The notes under the pieces are model-generated. The model was given only the letters and a program-made list of their open reading frames with translations. It made no database searches and was not told where the DNA came from. DNA of 64,000 nt, from the NCBI GenBank assembly GCA_013824115.1, contig PNNG01000017.1:23133-87132 (forward strand), in the 5' to 3' direction. This DNA is from Sphingobacteriaceae bacterium (lineage in GTDB: Bacteria; Bacteroidota; Bacteroidia; UBA7662). The stretch's first letter is position 1, and every line of letters starts with the position of its first letter. The position numbers were made by a program, and so were the translations under genes. Shown here piece by piece: positions 1 through 7,682 of this stretch.

Positions 1-1
1 T

Positions 2-1042
2 CTGGAACAAATTGCAGAGGTGAAGCCGGGCCATGCCCTGCTTATCCGCAAAGATGCCAGCGTGCAAATGCAGCAAGTTTTGGCCCCCCAAAAGCCTGCT
101 TACTGCAGCTTTGAGCGCATTTATTTTTCGCGTGGCAACGATTTGGCCATTTACAACGAGCGCAAAAAATTGGGCGAATTGTTGGTGCCGCAGATTTTAG
201 CATCCATCGGTCACGATTTGCGCCACAGCGTTTTCAGTTACATACCCAACACCGCCGAAAGTGCTTTTTACGGCATGGTGAAGGGCTTGGAAGACTATTT
301 GAATGCTTATAAAGCCCAGCAAATTGCCGGCAATCGCCAAATGGATGCCTCCGAAGTGGTTGATTTGCTGAATTTGCGCCCCCGCGTAGAAAAGGCAGCC
401 ATCAAAGACGCCAAGCTGCGCACCTTCATCACCGACGACAGCCAGCGCGATGAACTGGTGGCGCATGTATACGATACCACCATTGGCATTTTGAATCCGG
501 GCGTAGATCAATTGGTGGTGATCGACGATTCTATTGTGCGTGGCACCACCCTCAAGCAGAGCATCATCACCATTTTGGGCCGTTTGCAGCCCAAGAAGAT
601 TGTGATTGTGAGCTCGGCACCGCAAATCAGGTATCCCGATTGTTACGGCATCGACATGAGTCGCATGGGCGAATTTGTAGCCTTTAGGGCAGCCATTGCT
701 TTGTTGGAAGAGCGTGGGCAGTGGAACCAAATCAACGATGTGTATTTGCTGTGCAAGAGCCAGGAGAGGCTACCGGCCGAAAAAATGCTGAACCACGTGA
801 AGAAAATTTATGAGCCCTTTACCGAGGCCGAAATCAGCGCTAAAATTGCCCAGCTGGTAACGCCTGAAGGCTTGAATATTCCGGTGGAAGTGCTTTTTCA
901 GCGCATCGACAACCTGCACCAGGCCACCAGCCATTCGGGCGATTGGTATTTCAGTGGCAATTACCCTACTCCGGGAGGCGTGCGGGTGGTAAACCGGGCC
1001 TTCATTAACTACATAGAGAAAAACAACCAGCGGTCGTACTAA
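2..1042 (+). CDS. purF: Amidophosphoribosyltransferase, 3' part (partial)
   Basis: C-terminal 346 residues of glutamine-PRPP amidotransferase, which makes 5-phosphoribosylamine from PRPP and glutamine, the first committed step of purine synthesis in the cytosol. The frame is open from base 2, so the real start and the catalytic Cys of the glutaminase domain lie outside the window; the GTG at 20 is not a believable start. Seen in the sequence: the CSFERIYFSRG segment that closes the glutaminase half, and the PRPP-binding loop VIDDSIVRGTT (bases 518-550) of the phosphoribosyltransferase half. The C-terminal tail past the loop is long. Nothing suggests the gene is broken. Confidence 0.93.
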   Translation: MEQIAEVKPGHALLIRKDASVQMQQVLAPQKPAYCSFERIYFSRGNDLAIYNERKKLGELLVPQILASIGHDLRHSVFSYIPNTAESAFYGMVKGLEDYLNAYKAQQIAGNRQMDASEVVDLLNLRPRVEKAAIKDAKLRTFITDDSQRDELVAHVYDTTIGILNPGVDQLVVIDDSIVRGTTLKQSIITILGRLQPKKIVIVSSAPQIRYPDCYGIDMSRMGEFVAFRAAIALLEERGQWNQINDVYLLCKSQERLPAEKMLNHVKKIYEPFTEAEISAKIAQLVTPEGLNIPVEVLFQRIDNLHQATSHSGDWYFSGNYPTPGGVRVVNRAFINYIEKNNQRSY

Positions 1043-1043
1043 T

Positions 1044-1070
1044 AAAAAAGCCGCCTTGCTGAAGGGCGGC
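1044..1070 (-). terminator. Hairpin with A/T tract behind purF
   Basis: Inverted repeat GCCGCC (1050-1055) / GGCGGC (1065-1070) just after the purF stop. The run of six A lies on the left (1044-1049) and the right side reads CAAAAAA, so only a minus-strand transcript would get hairpin plus U-tract. It may slow purF transcripts as a plain hairpin. No minus-strand gene is seen to its right. Confidence 0.4.
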
Positions 1071-1118
1071 CAAAAAACGGAGGTAGGTTTCCCTACATAA
1101 CCCCAAAAATATACAAAA

Positions 1119-1149
1119 GTGTAAACACATACAAGCCGATGTGTAAACA
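1119..1149. promoter_or_regulatory. Paired GTGTAAACA repeats upstream of HTH gene
   Basis: GTGTAAACA occurs at 1119-1127 and again at 1141-1149, a 22-nt period (two helical turns). The pair lies 34 nt before the ATG of the small HTH protein. Such phased repeats fit an autoregulatory operator; that role is inferred only from position. Confidence 0.3.
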
Positions 1150-1182
1150 AGGTCGTCGTCTTGAGTTGGCACTTTTGTAAGT

Positions 1183-1539
1183 ATGAAGCATGCCGGCGAG
1201 TTGGTAAAGGCGGTGGTGGCCGATAGGGGCATCAGTGTGGCCTTGTTGGCCCGTCGTTTGGGTCGTAGCAGGCAGTATGTTTACAATCTGTTCGACAAGG
1301 CAAGTCTCGATTTAGAAACGCTTCACCTCTTACGCAAGGAGCTCAATTATCCCTTCGCAGAGCTCATTGGCAACGACCCTCAGGTACGCATGTATGGTAC
1401 TTCTTACCTGAGTGAGGCCGAGTACAAAGACCTATCGGAACAATTGGAGGCGGCGGTACGCGAAAAGGAGCTTTGGAAAGACAAATACACCCGTTTGCTC
1501 GAAGAAATGAACCGTTTGTTGCAAGAGCGCAAGCAGTAA
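1183..1539 (+). CDS. Small XRE-like HTH protein with coiled-coil tail
   Basis: 118-residue predicted DNA-binding protein. Residues about 10-60 form a Cro/CI-type helix-turn-helix: ISVALLARRLGRSRQYVYNL reads as the two HTH helices, followed by a LETLHLLRKELNYPFAELI helix. Residues about 75-118 are rich in E, K, L and Q in heptad-like order and probably form a dimerising coiled coil. It stands alone between purF and nhaD. A box CACTTTTG at 1170-1177 resembles the Bacteroidota -7 element. Target genes are unknown; paired repeats just upstream suggest self-control. Confidence 0.75.
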   Translation: MKHAGELVKAVVADRGISVALLARRLGRSRQYVYNLFDKASLDLETLHLLRKELNYPFAELIGNDPQVRMYGTSYLSEAEYKDLSEQLEAAVREKELWKDKYTRLLEEMNRLLQERKQ

Positions 1540-1639
1540 AAAGGCATGGCTTTGTGCTATTGCTGTTGCAGGAGCTAAAAATCACCTTTTTAAGCGTTTT
1601 TGTGTGCCTGTTTGGGCTGCAATGGTGATTCATTTCATG

Positions 1640-1647
1640 TACCTTTG
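1640..1647 (+). promoter_or_regulatory. -7 box TACCTTTG before nhaD
   Basis: TACCTTTG matches the Bacteroidota sigma-ABfr -7 consensus TAnnTTTG; a TTTG at 1611-1614 could serve as the -33 part. It lies 20 nt before the nhaD ATG and gives a short leader. Confidence 0.6.
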
Positions 1648-1667
1648 CTGCGATTTTACAAACGACT

Positions 1668-3047
1668 ATGATCATAGCCATTATTGCGGTGTTTGTACTT
1701 GGCTACGCCGCCATCGCATTGGAGCATCCGCTCAAAATCAACAAAACGGCCTCGGCCCTGCTAACAGCGGTATTGTGCTGGACCATTTTGGTGTTGTTTC
1801 CGGTGCCTGCCCATTTTTTTGAAGCGGAAATTTGGAAGCACTTTTTAGAAAAGGCTACCCTCACGATGAGCATTGAGGGCATGACCCAATCGGACTTGTT
1901 CCAAAAATTTGTTGGTTACGAATTAAGGCACCACTTGGGAAGCATTGCCGAGATTCTGTTTTTCTTGTTGGGTGCCATGACCATTGTGGAGTTGATTGAT
2001 GCACACCAAGGCTTCAAGGTTATTACCAACCGCATTAAGACCAAAGACAGCCAAAAGCTGCTCATTATTATTTCGGTATTGGCCTTTTTTATGTCGGCCA
2101 TCCTCGATAATCTCACTACATCGATAGTAATGGTGAGCCTTTTGCGAAAGCTCATACACAATCCATTGCAGCGCAAAATTTATGCGGGCATGGTGATCAT
2201 TGCGGCCAATGCTGGAGGTGCTTGGTCGCCCATTGGCGATGTTACTACCACCATGTTGTGGATAGGTGGTCAAATTACGGCAGGCAATATTATGCGTACT
2301 TTGTTTCTGCCTTCTTTGGTGTGTTTACTTATACCCATGCTGGTACTTGCCCGTCAAATGAAAGGTCGCGTTTTACGTGCCGCTTACGACTACAAACAAG
2401 CGGAGCAGATGGAGGTAATCAAAGGCAGCAGACTCATGTTTTTCTTAGGAGTAGGGGTATTGATGTTTGTGCCGGTATTTAAAACCATCACCCATTTGCC
2501 TCCTTATTTGGGCATGTTGTTCGGATTGGGTTTGGTATGGGTAACCTCAGAACTCATTCACATCGACAAGTCGGAAGAAGAGAAGAAGCCCTATTCTGCG
2601 CTTCATGCGCTCAGTAAGATAGACACCTCAAGTGTGCTGTTTTTCTTGGGCATTTTGTTGGCCATCAGTTCGCTCGAAACCCTCAATGTTTTGCGTGAAG
2701 CTGCTGCTTGGCTCACCGATACTTTTGGCAATATGAAGGTCATTGTGTTTCTCATTGGCTTGCTTTCGGCCATTGTCGACAATGTGCCCTTGGTAGCTGC
2801 CAGTATGGGTATGTACGATATGGCGGTTTATCCAACCGACCACTGGATGTGGGAATTTATGGCTTATTGTGCTGGTACCGGTGGTAGTGCGCTTATCATT
2901 GGTTCGGCGGCAGGTGTAGCCGTAATGGGCATGGAGCGGATTGATTTTGTTTGGTATGTGAAGAAAATTTCGGGCCTGGCCCTTTTGGGATATGCGGCCG
3001 GTGCTATTGTTTATTTGCTTACTTATCCATTTTTTGCCGTACACTAA
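1668..3047 (+). CDS. nhaD: NhaD-type Na+/H+ antiporter
   Basis: 459-residue inner-membrane sodium:proton antiporter of the ion transporter (IT) superfamily, which expels Na+ (and often Li+) against H+. About twelve hydrophobic segments are visible. Family-type motifs include LDNLTTSIVMVSLLRKL and NAGGAWSPIGDVTTTMLWIG in the first half and a matching DNVPLVAASMGMYD in the second half, the inverted-repeat signature with polar breaks inside helices. The ATG at 1668 follows a clear -7 box. The stop codon overlaps the rfbC start (TAATG), so the two genes are probably translated from one transcript. NhaD is widespread in this phylum. Confidence 0.9.
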   Translation: MIIAIIAVFVLGYAAIALEHPLKINKTASALLTAVLCWTILVLFPVPAHFFEAEIWKHFLEKATLTMSIEGMTQSDLFQKFVGYELRHHLGSIAEILFFLLGAMTIVELIDAHQGFKVITNRIKTKDSQKLLIIISVLAFFMSAILDNLTTSIVMVSLLRKLIHNPLQRKIYAGMVIIAANAGGAWSPIGDVTTTMLWIGGQITAGNIMRTLFLPSLVCLLIPMLVLARQMKGRVLRAAYDYKQAEQMEVIKGSRLMFFLGVGVLMFVPVFKTITHLPPYLGMLFGLGLVWVTSELIHIDKSEEEKKPYSALHALSKIDTSSVLFFLGILLAISSLETLNVLREAAAWLTDTFGNMKVIVFLIGLLSAIVDNVPLVAASMGMYDMAVYPTDHWMWEFMAYCAGTGGSALIIGSAAGVAVMGMERIDFVWYVKKISGLALLGYAAGAIVYLLTYPFFAVH

Positions 3048-3592
3048 TGGAAGTAACCCAAACGCCCATAGAGGGTCTCAAAATCATTCAACCCAAGGTT
3101 TGGGGCGATGCGCGTGGTCATTTTTTTGAAAGTTATAGCGAAGCGGCTTTCAAGGCGGCAGGCTTGCCCACCGCTTTTGTGCAAGACAATCAGTCGCTTT
3201 CGGCCAAAGGCATATTGCGGGGACTGCATTTTCAAAAGCCACCTTATGCCCAAGGCAAGCTGGTGCGCGTTATCAAAGGGGCCGTGCTCGACGTTGCTGT
3301 GGATATAAGAAGCAGTTCACCTACCTACGGACAACATTTTGCCATAGAGCTCAATGAGGAGAATAAAACCATGCTTTGGGTTCCTCCTGGATTTGCGCAT
3401 GGCTTTTTGACCTTGGCCGACGATACCATTTTTGTGTACAAAGTCACGGGCATTTACAACAAAGAAAGTGAGGGTGGTTTACTGTGGAACGACCCGGCTT
3501 TGGGCATTCAATGGGGCATCGAAAATCCGTTGTTGAGCGACAAAGACAAGGTACAGCCCTTGTTGGCAGACTTGCCGGTGATTTTTCCTTAA
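3047..3592 (+). CDS. rfbC: dTDP-4-dehydrorhamnose 3,5-epimerase
   Basis: 181-residue cupin-fold epimerase that converts dTDP-4-keto-6-deoxyglucose to the rhamnose isomer in dTDP-L-rhamnose synthesis (cytosol). Seen: GDARGHFFESY, the substrate-binding NQSLSAKGILRGLHFQ with its catalytic-site His, LDVAVDIRSSSPTYGQ and PPGFAHGFLTL. Length is normal for RmlC. The ATG at 3047 shares one base with the nhaD stop; an upstream in-frame start at 2951 would run inside nhaD and is rejected. No other rhamnose genes (rmlA, B, D) are nearby, so the gene is separated from its pathway here. Confidence 0.94.
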   Translation: MEVTQTPIEGLKIIQPKVWGDARGHFFESYSEAAFKAAGLPTAFVQDNQSLSAKGILRGLHFQKPPYAQGKLVRVIKGAVLDVAVDIRSSSPTYGQHFAIELNEENKTMLWVPPGFAHGFLTLADDTIFVYKVTGIYNKESEGGLLWNDPALGIQWGIENPLLSDKDKVQPLLADLPVIFP

Positions 3593-3646
3593 AGCAGTCG
3601 GCCTTTTTGCCCTGTTTTGGGGTTTGTAGAAGGTCGGGCAAAAGTG

Positions 3647-3654
3647 TACTTTCG
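3647..3654 (+). promoter_or_regulatory. -7 box TACTTTCG directly at the dioxygenase start
   Basis: TACTTTCG fits TAnnTTTG with one change, and TTTG at 3623-3626 lies at a fitting -33 distance. The box ends only 4 nt before the ATG at 3659, so transcription would start at or next to the start codon. The mRNA is predicted to be leaderless. Confidence 0.5.
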
Positions 3655-3658
3655 TGGT

Positions 3659-4612
3659 ATGGATATTCAACCCGACATCCTTGAAAAGCTGAAGCGCCTC
3701 GAAGAGAAGTATGCTGCCATGGGGCAAGACATGTCGTCGTACCTCGAAGGCCTCATCTACACCGATTACCTGCCCTATTGGAGCTATGTGCATTTGGATG
3801 TATTGCTGAATTTGCAGCATCCACGTACCGATTTGCCCGACGAAAAAATCTTCATTGTTTACCATCAGATTACCGAGTTGTATTTCAACTTGGTGCTACA
3901 TGAGATGGAGCAGATAGGGGAGACGGTTGAGCCGGCTGCCGACTGGGTTTTACAACGTGTGACCCGCATTAATCGCTATTTCGATGCGCTCAAAACCTCC
4001 TTTGCCATCATGGTAGATGGTATGGAAAAGGAGCAGTTTCTCAAATTCCGCATGGCTTTATTGCCTGCATCGGGCTTCCAAAGTGCGCAGTACCGCAAGA
4101 TTGAGATTTGTGCGACTGATTTTGTGAACTTGGTTGACAAGGACCACCGCCGGCCCGAGGTATTGAATGCGCCTGTTGCCGAGCAATTTGAATTTATTTA
4201 TTGGAAAAAAGGAGCCACAGAGCTCAGTACCGGACGCAAAACCCTTACGCTCATTCAGTTTGAGCAGAAATATGTTCAGGAGTTGGTTCGCCTGGCCGAA
4301 AAGCAAAATACCCGCAATTTGTATGCGGTATACCGCCGCTTGCCCGAGGGAGATACCAAAACGAAAGTAGCCGATCAGTTGCGCGCCTTCGATGTACATG
4401 TAAACGTCAACTGGCCTTTGGTGCACTACAAATCGGCTGTGCGTTATTTGCAACGCCGTCCCGAAGACATTGCCGCCACCGGTGGAACCAACTGGCAGAA
4501 ATACCTGCCTCCGCGTTTCCAGAAGCGCATTTTTTATCCCGAACTCTGGTCGGCCGAAGAAATAGAAAACTGGGGCAAAGGCTGGGTAGAAGAAACCCTG
4601 CTGGGACAATGA
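3659..4612 (+). CDS. kynA: Tryptophan 2,3-dioxygenase family protein
   Basis: 317-residue haem dioxygenase family member that would open the indole ring of L-tryptophan to N-formylkynurenine, the first step of the kynurenine route. The N-terminal half carries the family stretch YHQITELYFNLVLHEMEQI and the substrate-side segment FRMALLPASGFQSAQYRKIE. The start at 3659 was chosen because a -7 promoter box ends 4 nt upstream; in-frame TTG/GTG codons further up would place the box inside the coding sequence. The gene overlaps the next gene by 4 nt (ATGA), so the WYL regulator may be a partner in its control. No kynureninase or formamidase is adjacent. Confidence 0.88.
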   Translation: MDIQPDILEKLKRLEEKYAAMGQDMSSYLEGLIYTDYLPYWSYVHLDVLLNLQHPRTDLPDEKIFIVYHQITELYFNLVLHEMEQIGETVEPAADWVLQRVTRINRYFDALKTSFAIMVDGMEKEQFLKFRMALLPASGFQSAQYRKIEICATDFVNLVDKDHRRPEVLNAPVAEQFEFIYWKKGATELSTGRKTLTLIQFEQKYVQELVRLAEKQNTRNLYAVYRRLPEGDTKTKVADQLRAFDVHVNVNWPLVHYKSAVRYLQRRPEDIAATGGTNWQKYLPPRFQKRIFYPELWSAEEIENWGKGWVEETLLGQ

Positions 4613-5505
4613 AAGACCCCGGCAAGCTGCTGAGGCTGTTCCGCGAAATGAACCTGTTGGCCAGCAGCAAGCGCGGTTATACGGTGCACGAGCTGGCCGA
4701 TAAGGTGGGGGTGAGTTACCGTACGGTATACCGCGACCTGCGCATTTTTGAAGAAACGGGTTTCGAAATCATACAGCATCCTCAAAGCAAGCGGGTACGT
4801 TTGGCCCATGCTACTGAGGTAAGCGATAAGATGAGCTTCAGTAAAAACGAAGCCGAAGTGCTCGAACAAGTATTGGTAGCCCTGCCCGAAGGTCCGGTGA
4901 AGCAGCTACTTTACGACAAAATACATGCGCTCAGCGGCAATACGCAGCAGCTCAAAAGCTTGCAGCGGCAGCAAACGGCCCATAATTTTCAGCTGTTGGC
5001 TCAGGCCATGCGCGAGAGGAAGCAAGCCATACTGGTAGATTACAATTCGCCCAGCTCGCAAAGCGTGAGTAACCGCTTGGTAGAGCCTTTTGGCTTTAGC
5101 GATAATATGGATACAGTGTTTTGCTTTGAACCGGTGAGTCGCAAGAACAAATCGTTTAAACTCGAGCGTATCGGACAAGTGCGGTTAGAGCAAATAGCCT
5201 GGCAGTTCGATTACCTGCACGAAACCCGCCAAACCGATATTTTCGGCATGCCTTTGGGCGACGATGCCCAAACCGTGCATTTGGTTTTGGGTCGGTTAAG
5301 TGCCAACCTGCTCCGCGAAGAGCACCCAGCCGCCTTGCCTTACTTGGCTGCTTTGCCTAACGGCAAACACGAACTCAAGCTGCGGGTGGCCGATTTCCGC
5401 GGTATCGGTCGTTTTGTGATGGGCTTGATTGACGATGTGGAGGTGCTGGGCACGCCTGAATTTGTGGCTTATTTGAAAGCGCTGGCGGAGCATGTGAAGG
5501 ATTGA
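4609..5505 (+). CDS. HTH-WYL transcriptional regulator
   Basis: 298-residue regulator of the YafY type. Residues about 5-60 form a winged HTH (VHELADKVGVSYRTVYRDLR), and residues about 140-220 form a WYL-type ligand domain with ILVDYNSPSSQS and FELERIG-like strands, followed by a WCX C-terminal extension ending at FVAYLKALAEHV. WYL domains sense small ligands or nucleic acid ends. Translationally coupled (ATGA) to the tryptophan dioxygenase, so control of aromatic degradation is one guess, though many WYL proteins act on defence or DNA-damage genes. It ends 21 nt from the convergent Fic gene. Confidence 0.85.
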   Translation: MKDPGKLLRLFREMNLLASSKRGYTVHELADKVGVSYRTVYRDLRIFEETGFEIIQHPQSKRVRLAHATEVSDKMSFSKNEAEVLEQVLVALPEGPVKQLLYDKIHALSGNTQQLKSLQRQQTAHNFQLLAQAMRERKQAILVDYNSPSSQSVSNRLVEPFGFSDNMDTVFCFEPVSRKNKSFKLERIGQVRLEQIAWQFDYLHETRQTDIFGMPLGDDAQTVHLVLGRLSANLLREEHPAALPYLAALPNGKHELKLRVADFRGIGRFVMGLIDDVEVLGTPEFVAYLKALAEHVKD

Positions 5506-5526
5506 ATTTGAGCAGCTGAGAATATC

Positions 5527-7071
5527 TCAGAAAAGGAGCTTTGCTTCGTTATGCTCCTTGAAAGCATTGGCCTTTTCGAGCTGTTTTTGCATGACGAGCA
5601 TTTCTTCAGAATAAATCCCACCGCTAAATTGCCATGCTCTCAGTAGCATTTTTATGTAAGGACTAGGGTCGTTCTGCCTGCTAAGCCTTCTCAGCGCACT
5701 CAAATAGTCATCGCGATAAACAGTGGGAATGATAATTTTCGATTGAGCATTTTTAACCAACTCTGCATTCATCATTACCCTAGCCAAACGCCCGTTTCCG
5801 TCGAGAAAAGGATGTACTTCACTTATCAAAAATTTAATAAAGGCAGCACGGGCAAAGGGATGTTCAAGGAGAAAGTAAAATTCTAAGCCTTTTGATAACG
5901 TGCCCTGCACCAAATTGGGCTCAACGAAAAAAGTTTCACCGGCGCGGTTGTTTTTATCTTTAAACATGCCGGGTTGTTTCGTTGGCCGAGCTTTCATTAA
6001 ATGAGCATGTCTCGATTTTAAAAGCTTGAACAAATGCTCCTTATTGACAGGGGTTATTCGCATTTGGAGAGGATTACTAACCAACTGAAAAGTACCTAAG
6101 ATGTCGTGAGAGTCTTCATCCCTATTGGGCAGTGGTGTATTGGTTTCAATAATGTTTTTTGCTTCTTCCAATTCAAATTCAGTGCCTTCAATGTAATTTG
6201 AAAAATAAGCTTCGAAGAATGAAAAGTGGCTGAACGCTTCTTTGGTGTTGTTTTCATCATGAATAAGGGGAAACTCCTCATTTCGCAATGCCAAAAAGAG
6301 CTTTTCAAAAAGCTGTAAACGACTGGGATCATAGGGTTCACCATAGGCCCTCGCTAAAGCCAAGCTCGATGATAATGCTTTGTTTGGTCGTGTATTTAAA
6401 AGCGCGCCAATTATTTTGTTGAGATGCCCATATTCGGTCAGCATCTCTAATTTTTCGGCTTGTAATTTGGCTTGTTCACGCAGTTCGTTTAATGTGGCTT
6501 CGCCTTGTAAACGGATAAGAGTATCTAATTTTTCTTCAATTTCCTCTTGCCGAAGTGCTTTTGTCGCGCCGTTGACATTACGCGCATTTTGAAGGTTTTC
6601 TAGAAAGGCCCTTGCCTGGTTAGAGGCATATAATTCTCCAAAGAATTTGTGGTCAAAGACCGTTGGTTCTGGCCCTTTCAGCAGCTGAACAGTTAACCCG
6701 GGTAGTTTGATTTTTTTAGAATAGCCATAGGTAAGGTAAATCTGATCTGTTGACGTGGGTTGGTATTCAAATGCCGAACGGTGACTAAGCAATGCCCCTG
6801 GAAAGAGTTCACTAAGGATAAGAAAGAGATTCCTTCGAATAATTGCTTTGGGATCATCGTGCAGATTCGAGCTGTATATGCGTGGAGCTATCTTTCGGAT
6901 TTTACCGGATTTAGCCATGCGTGAAATAAGTAGGCTTTTACTGGTATCACTTGAGCCAAATATTACTTCAGGCAAAGGGATTTGATAATTTTTTTCCACT
7001 AAGAACCCATTTCTATTCAAATATGTAAAATATTTTCCACTAAGAGCCCGATTTACAAAAATATTTTCCAT
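5527..7071 (-). CDS. Fic protein with AbiEi-like N-terminal half
   Basis: 514-residue protein with two parts. Residues about 30-160 (AKSGKIRKIAPRIYSSNL, LLSHRSAFEY, LPGLTVQLLKGPE) resemble the winged-helix plus C-terminal domain of AbiEi-type antitoxins. Residues about 250-490 form a Fic fold with the full catalytic motif HPFLDGNGRLAR from H420, which normally transfers AMP from ATP to a target hydroxyl. The sequence SNYIEG at 291-296 fits the S/T-xxx-E-G/N inhibitory motif of class II Fic proteins, where the Glu blocks ATP. So toxin-like enzyme, built-in brake and DNA-binding-like antitoxin domain are in one chain. No separate antitoxin gene is adjacent. Codon use is somewhat more AT-rich than its neighbours. 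Confidence 0.88.
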   Translation of the reverse strand: MENIFVNRALSGKYFTYLNRNGFLVEKNYQIPLPEVIFGSSDTSKSLLISRMAKSGKIRKIAPRIYSSNLHDDPKAIIRRNLFLILSELFPGALLSHRSAFEYQPTSTDQIYLTYGYSKKIKLPGLTVQLLKGPEPTVFDHKFFGELYASNQARAFLENLQNARNVNGATKALRQEEIEEKLDTLIRLQGEATLNELREQAKLQAEKLEMLTEYGHLNKIIGALLNTRPNKALSSSLALARAYGEPYDPSRLQLFEKLFLALRNEEFPLIHDENNTKEAFSHFSFFEAYFSNYIEGTEFELEEAKNIIETNTPLPNRDEDSHDILGTFQLVSNPLQMRITPVNKEHLFKLLKSRHAHLMKARPTKQPGMFKDKNNRAGETFFVEPNLVQGTLSKGLEFYFLLEHPFARAAFIKFLISEVHPFLDGNGRLARVMMNAELVKNAQSKIIIPTVYRDDYLSALRRLSRQNDPSPYIKMLLRAWQFSGGIYSEEMLVMQKQLEKANAFKEHNEAKLLF

Positions 7072-7158
7072 TAAGGACGCTTTACACGGTTATCACTTTA
7101 CCCAATTGACCTCAAATCTGTTCAATGTATTTTGTCATAAGATGTCACAACATGCCTG

Positions 7159-7166
7159 CAACTTTG
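7159..7166 (+). promoter_or_regulatory. -7-like box CAACTTTG
   Basis: CAACTTTG with TTTG at 7131-7134 as possible -33; 22 nt before the ATG of the 46-residue protein. One mismatch to TAnnTTTG at the first base. Confidence 0.4.
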
Positions 7167-7188
7167 AATCAACAAAAACGCAGGAACC

Positions 7189-7329
7189 ATGAAAAAGCAA
7201 ATCCGTAAAAGCCGTCCCATCTTGATTGTCGACCAAATCCTCGACTGCTTGCCCGAAGACTTCGACGCCCTCGAAGCCTATTTCAACGAAGGTGAAACCG
7301 AAGCAGAAACCATAAGGGAGGCTGCCTGA
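7189..7329 (+). CDS. 46-residue acidic protein of unknown function
   Basis: Short reading frame MKKQIRKSRPILIVDQILDC... ending in an acidic stretch (EDFDALEAYFNEGETEAETI). It is believable because its TGA overlaps the ATG of the next frame (TGATG at 7327-7331), a promoter-like box lies 22 nt upstream, and codon choice matches neighbours. The basic N-terminus and acidic C-terminus could bind the partner protein or DNA. No family recognised; pairing of a tiny protein with a following 117-residue protein also fits a toxin-antitoxin layout, which is speculation. Confidence 0.55.
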   Translation: MKKQIRKSRPILIVDQILDCLPEDFDALEAYFNEGETEAETIREAA

Positions 7330-7682
7330 TGCTACAGTCGGCCTCCCTCTCACTCGCCTGGCCTTGGTCGTTTTTTGCACCACAGCCAGTAGTACGAAAT
7401 CAAATTTTGCTGCTCGACACCCATTTGGTACGCCGCACCGGCAAAGCCATCTCATTCGATGCCCGTAAAGCGGTAAAGCTCCGTTTCGATTACGACCGCG
7501 CATTGCAACTGGCCAATGTATGCGTATACCAAGGCATGCACTGCTTGGGTTATGTGCCATTGCCAGAAGCACAGCAGCTGTTTGCCTGGCAAAAAGCCGG
7601 CGAAAGCTTCAGCATCCGCTTGTTGGCCATGGACGATGAAATGGGTAGGTGCAGTTTGCGGTTGCGGGTAACCCGGCCTTAA
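7329..7682 (+). CDS. 117-residue protein, HIRAN-like core
   Basis: The part from residue about 25 (AVKLRFDYDRALQLANVCVYQG, LGYVPLPEAQQLFAWQKAGE) follows the order of a HIRAN domain: a charged turn, a small-residue strand, then a GYVP segment and a helix. HIRAN domains bind single-stranded 3' DNA ends or stalled-fork structures in SNF2-type proteins and also occur alone in bacteria. The match is by eye and weak, and the usual DPNA motif is replaced. Coupled by a one-base stop/start overlap to the 46-residue gene. Its stop codon overlaps the stop of the convergent MFS gene (TTAA at 7679-7682). Confidence 0.55.
   Translation: MLQSASLSLAWPWSFFAPQPVVRNQILLLDTHLVRRTGKAISFDARKAVKLRFDYDRALQLANVCVYQGMHCLGYVPLPEAQQLFAWQKAGESFSIRLLAMDDEMGRCSLRLRVTRP

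Noticed and set aside
2951-3046. Longer rfbC start inside nhaD
   Set aside because: The extra residues belong to the end of nhaD in another frame, and the ATG at 3047 gives the normal family length.
7135-7572. A 145-codon minus-strand open frame over the two small plus-strand genes
   Set aside because: The plus-strand pair has a promoter-like box, start/stop coupling and a believable fold; the minus frame has none.
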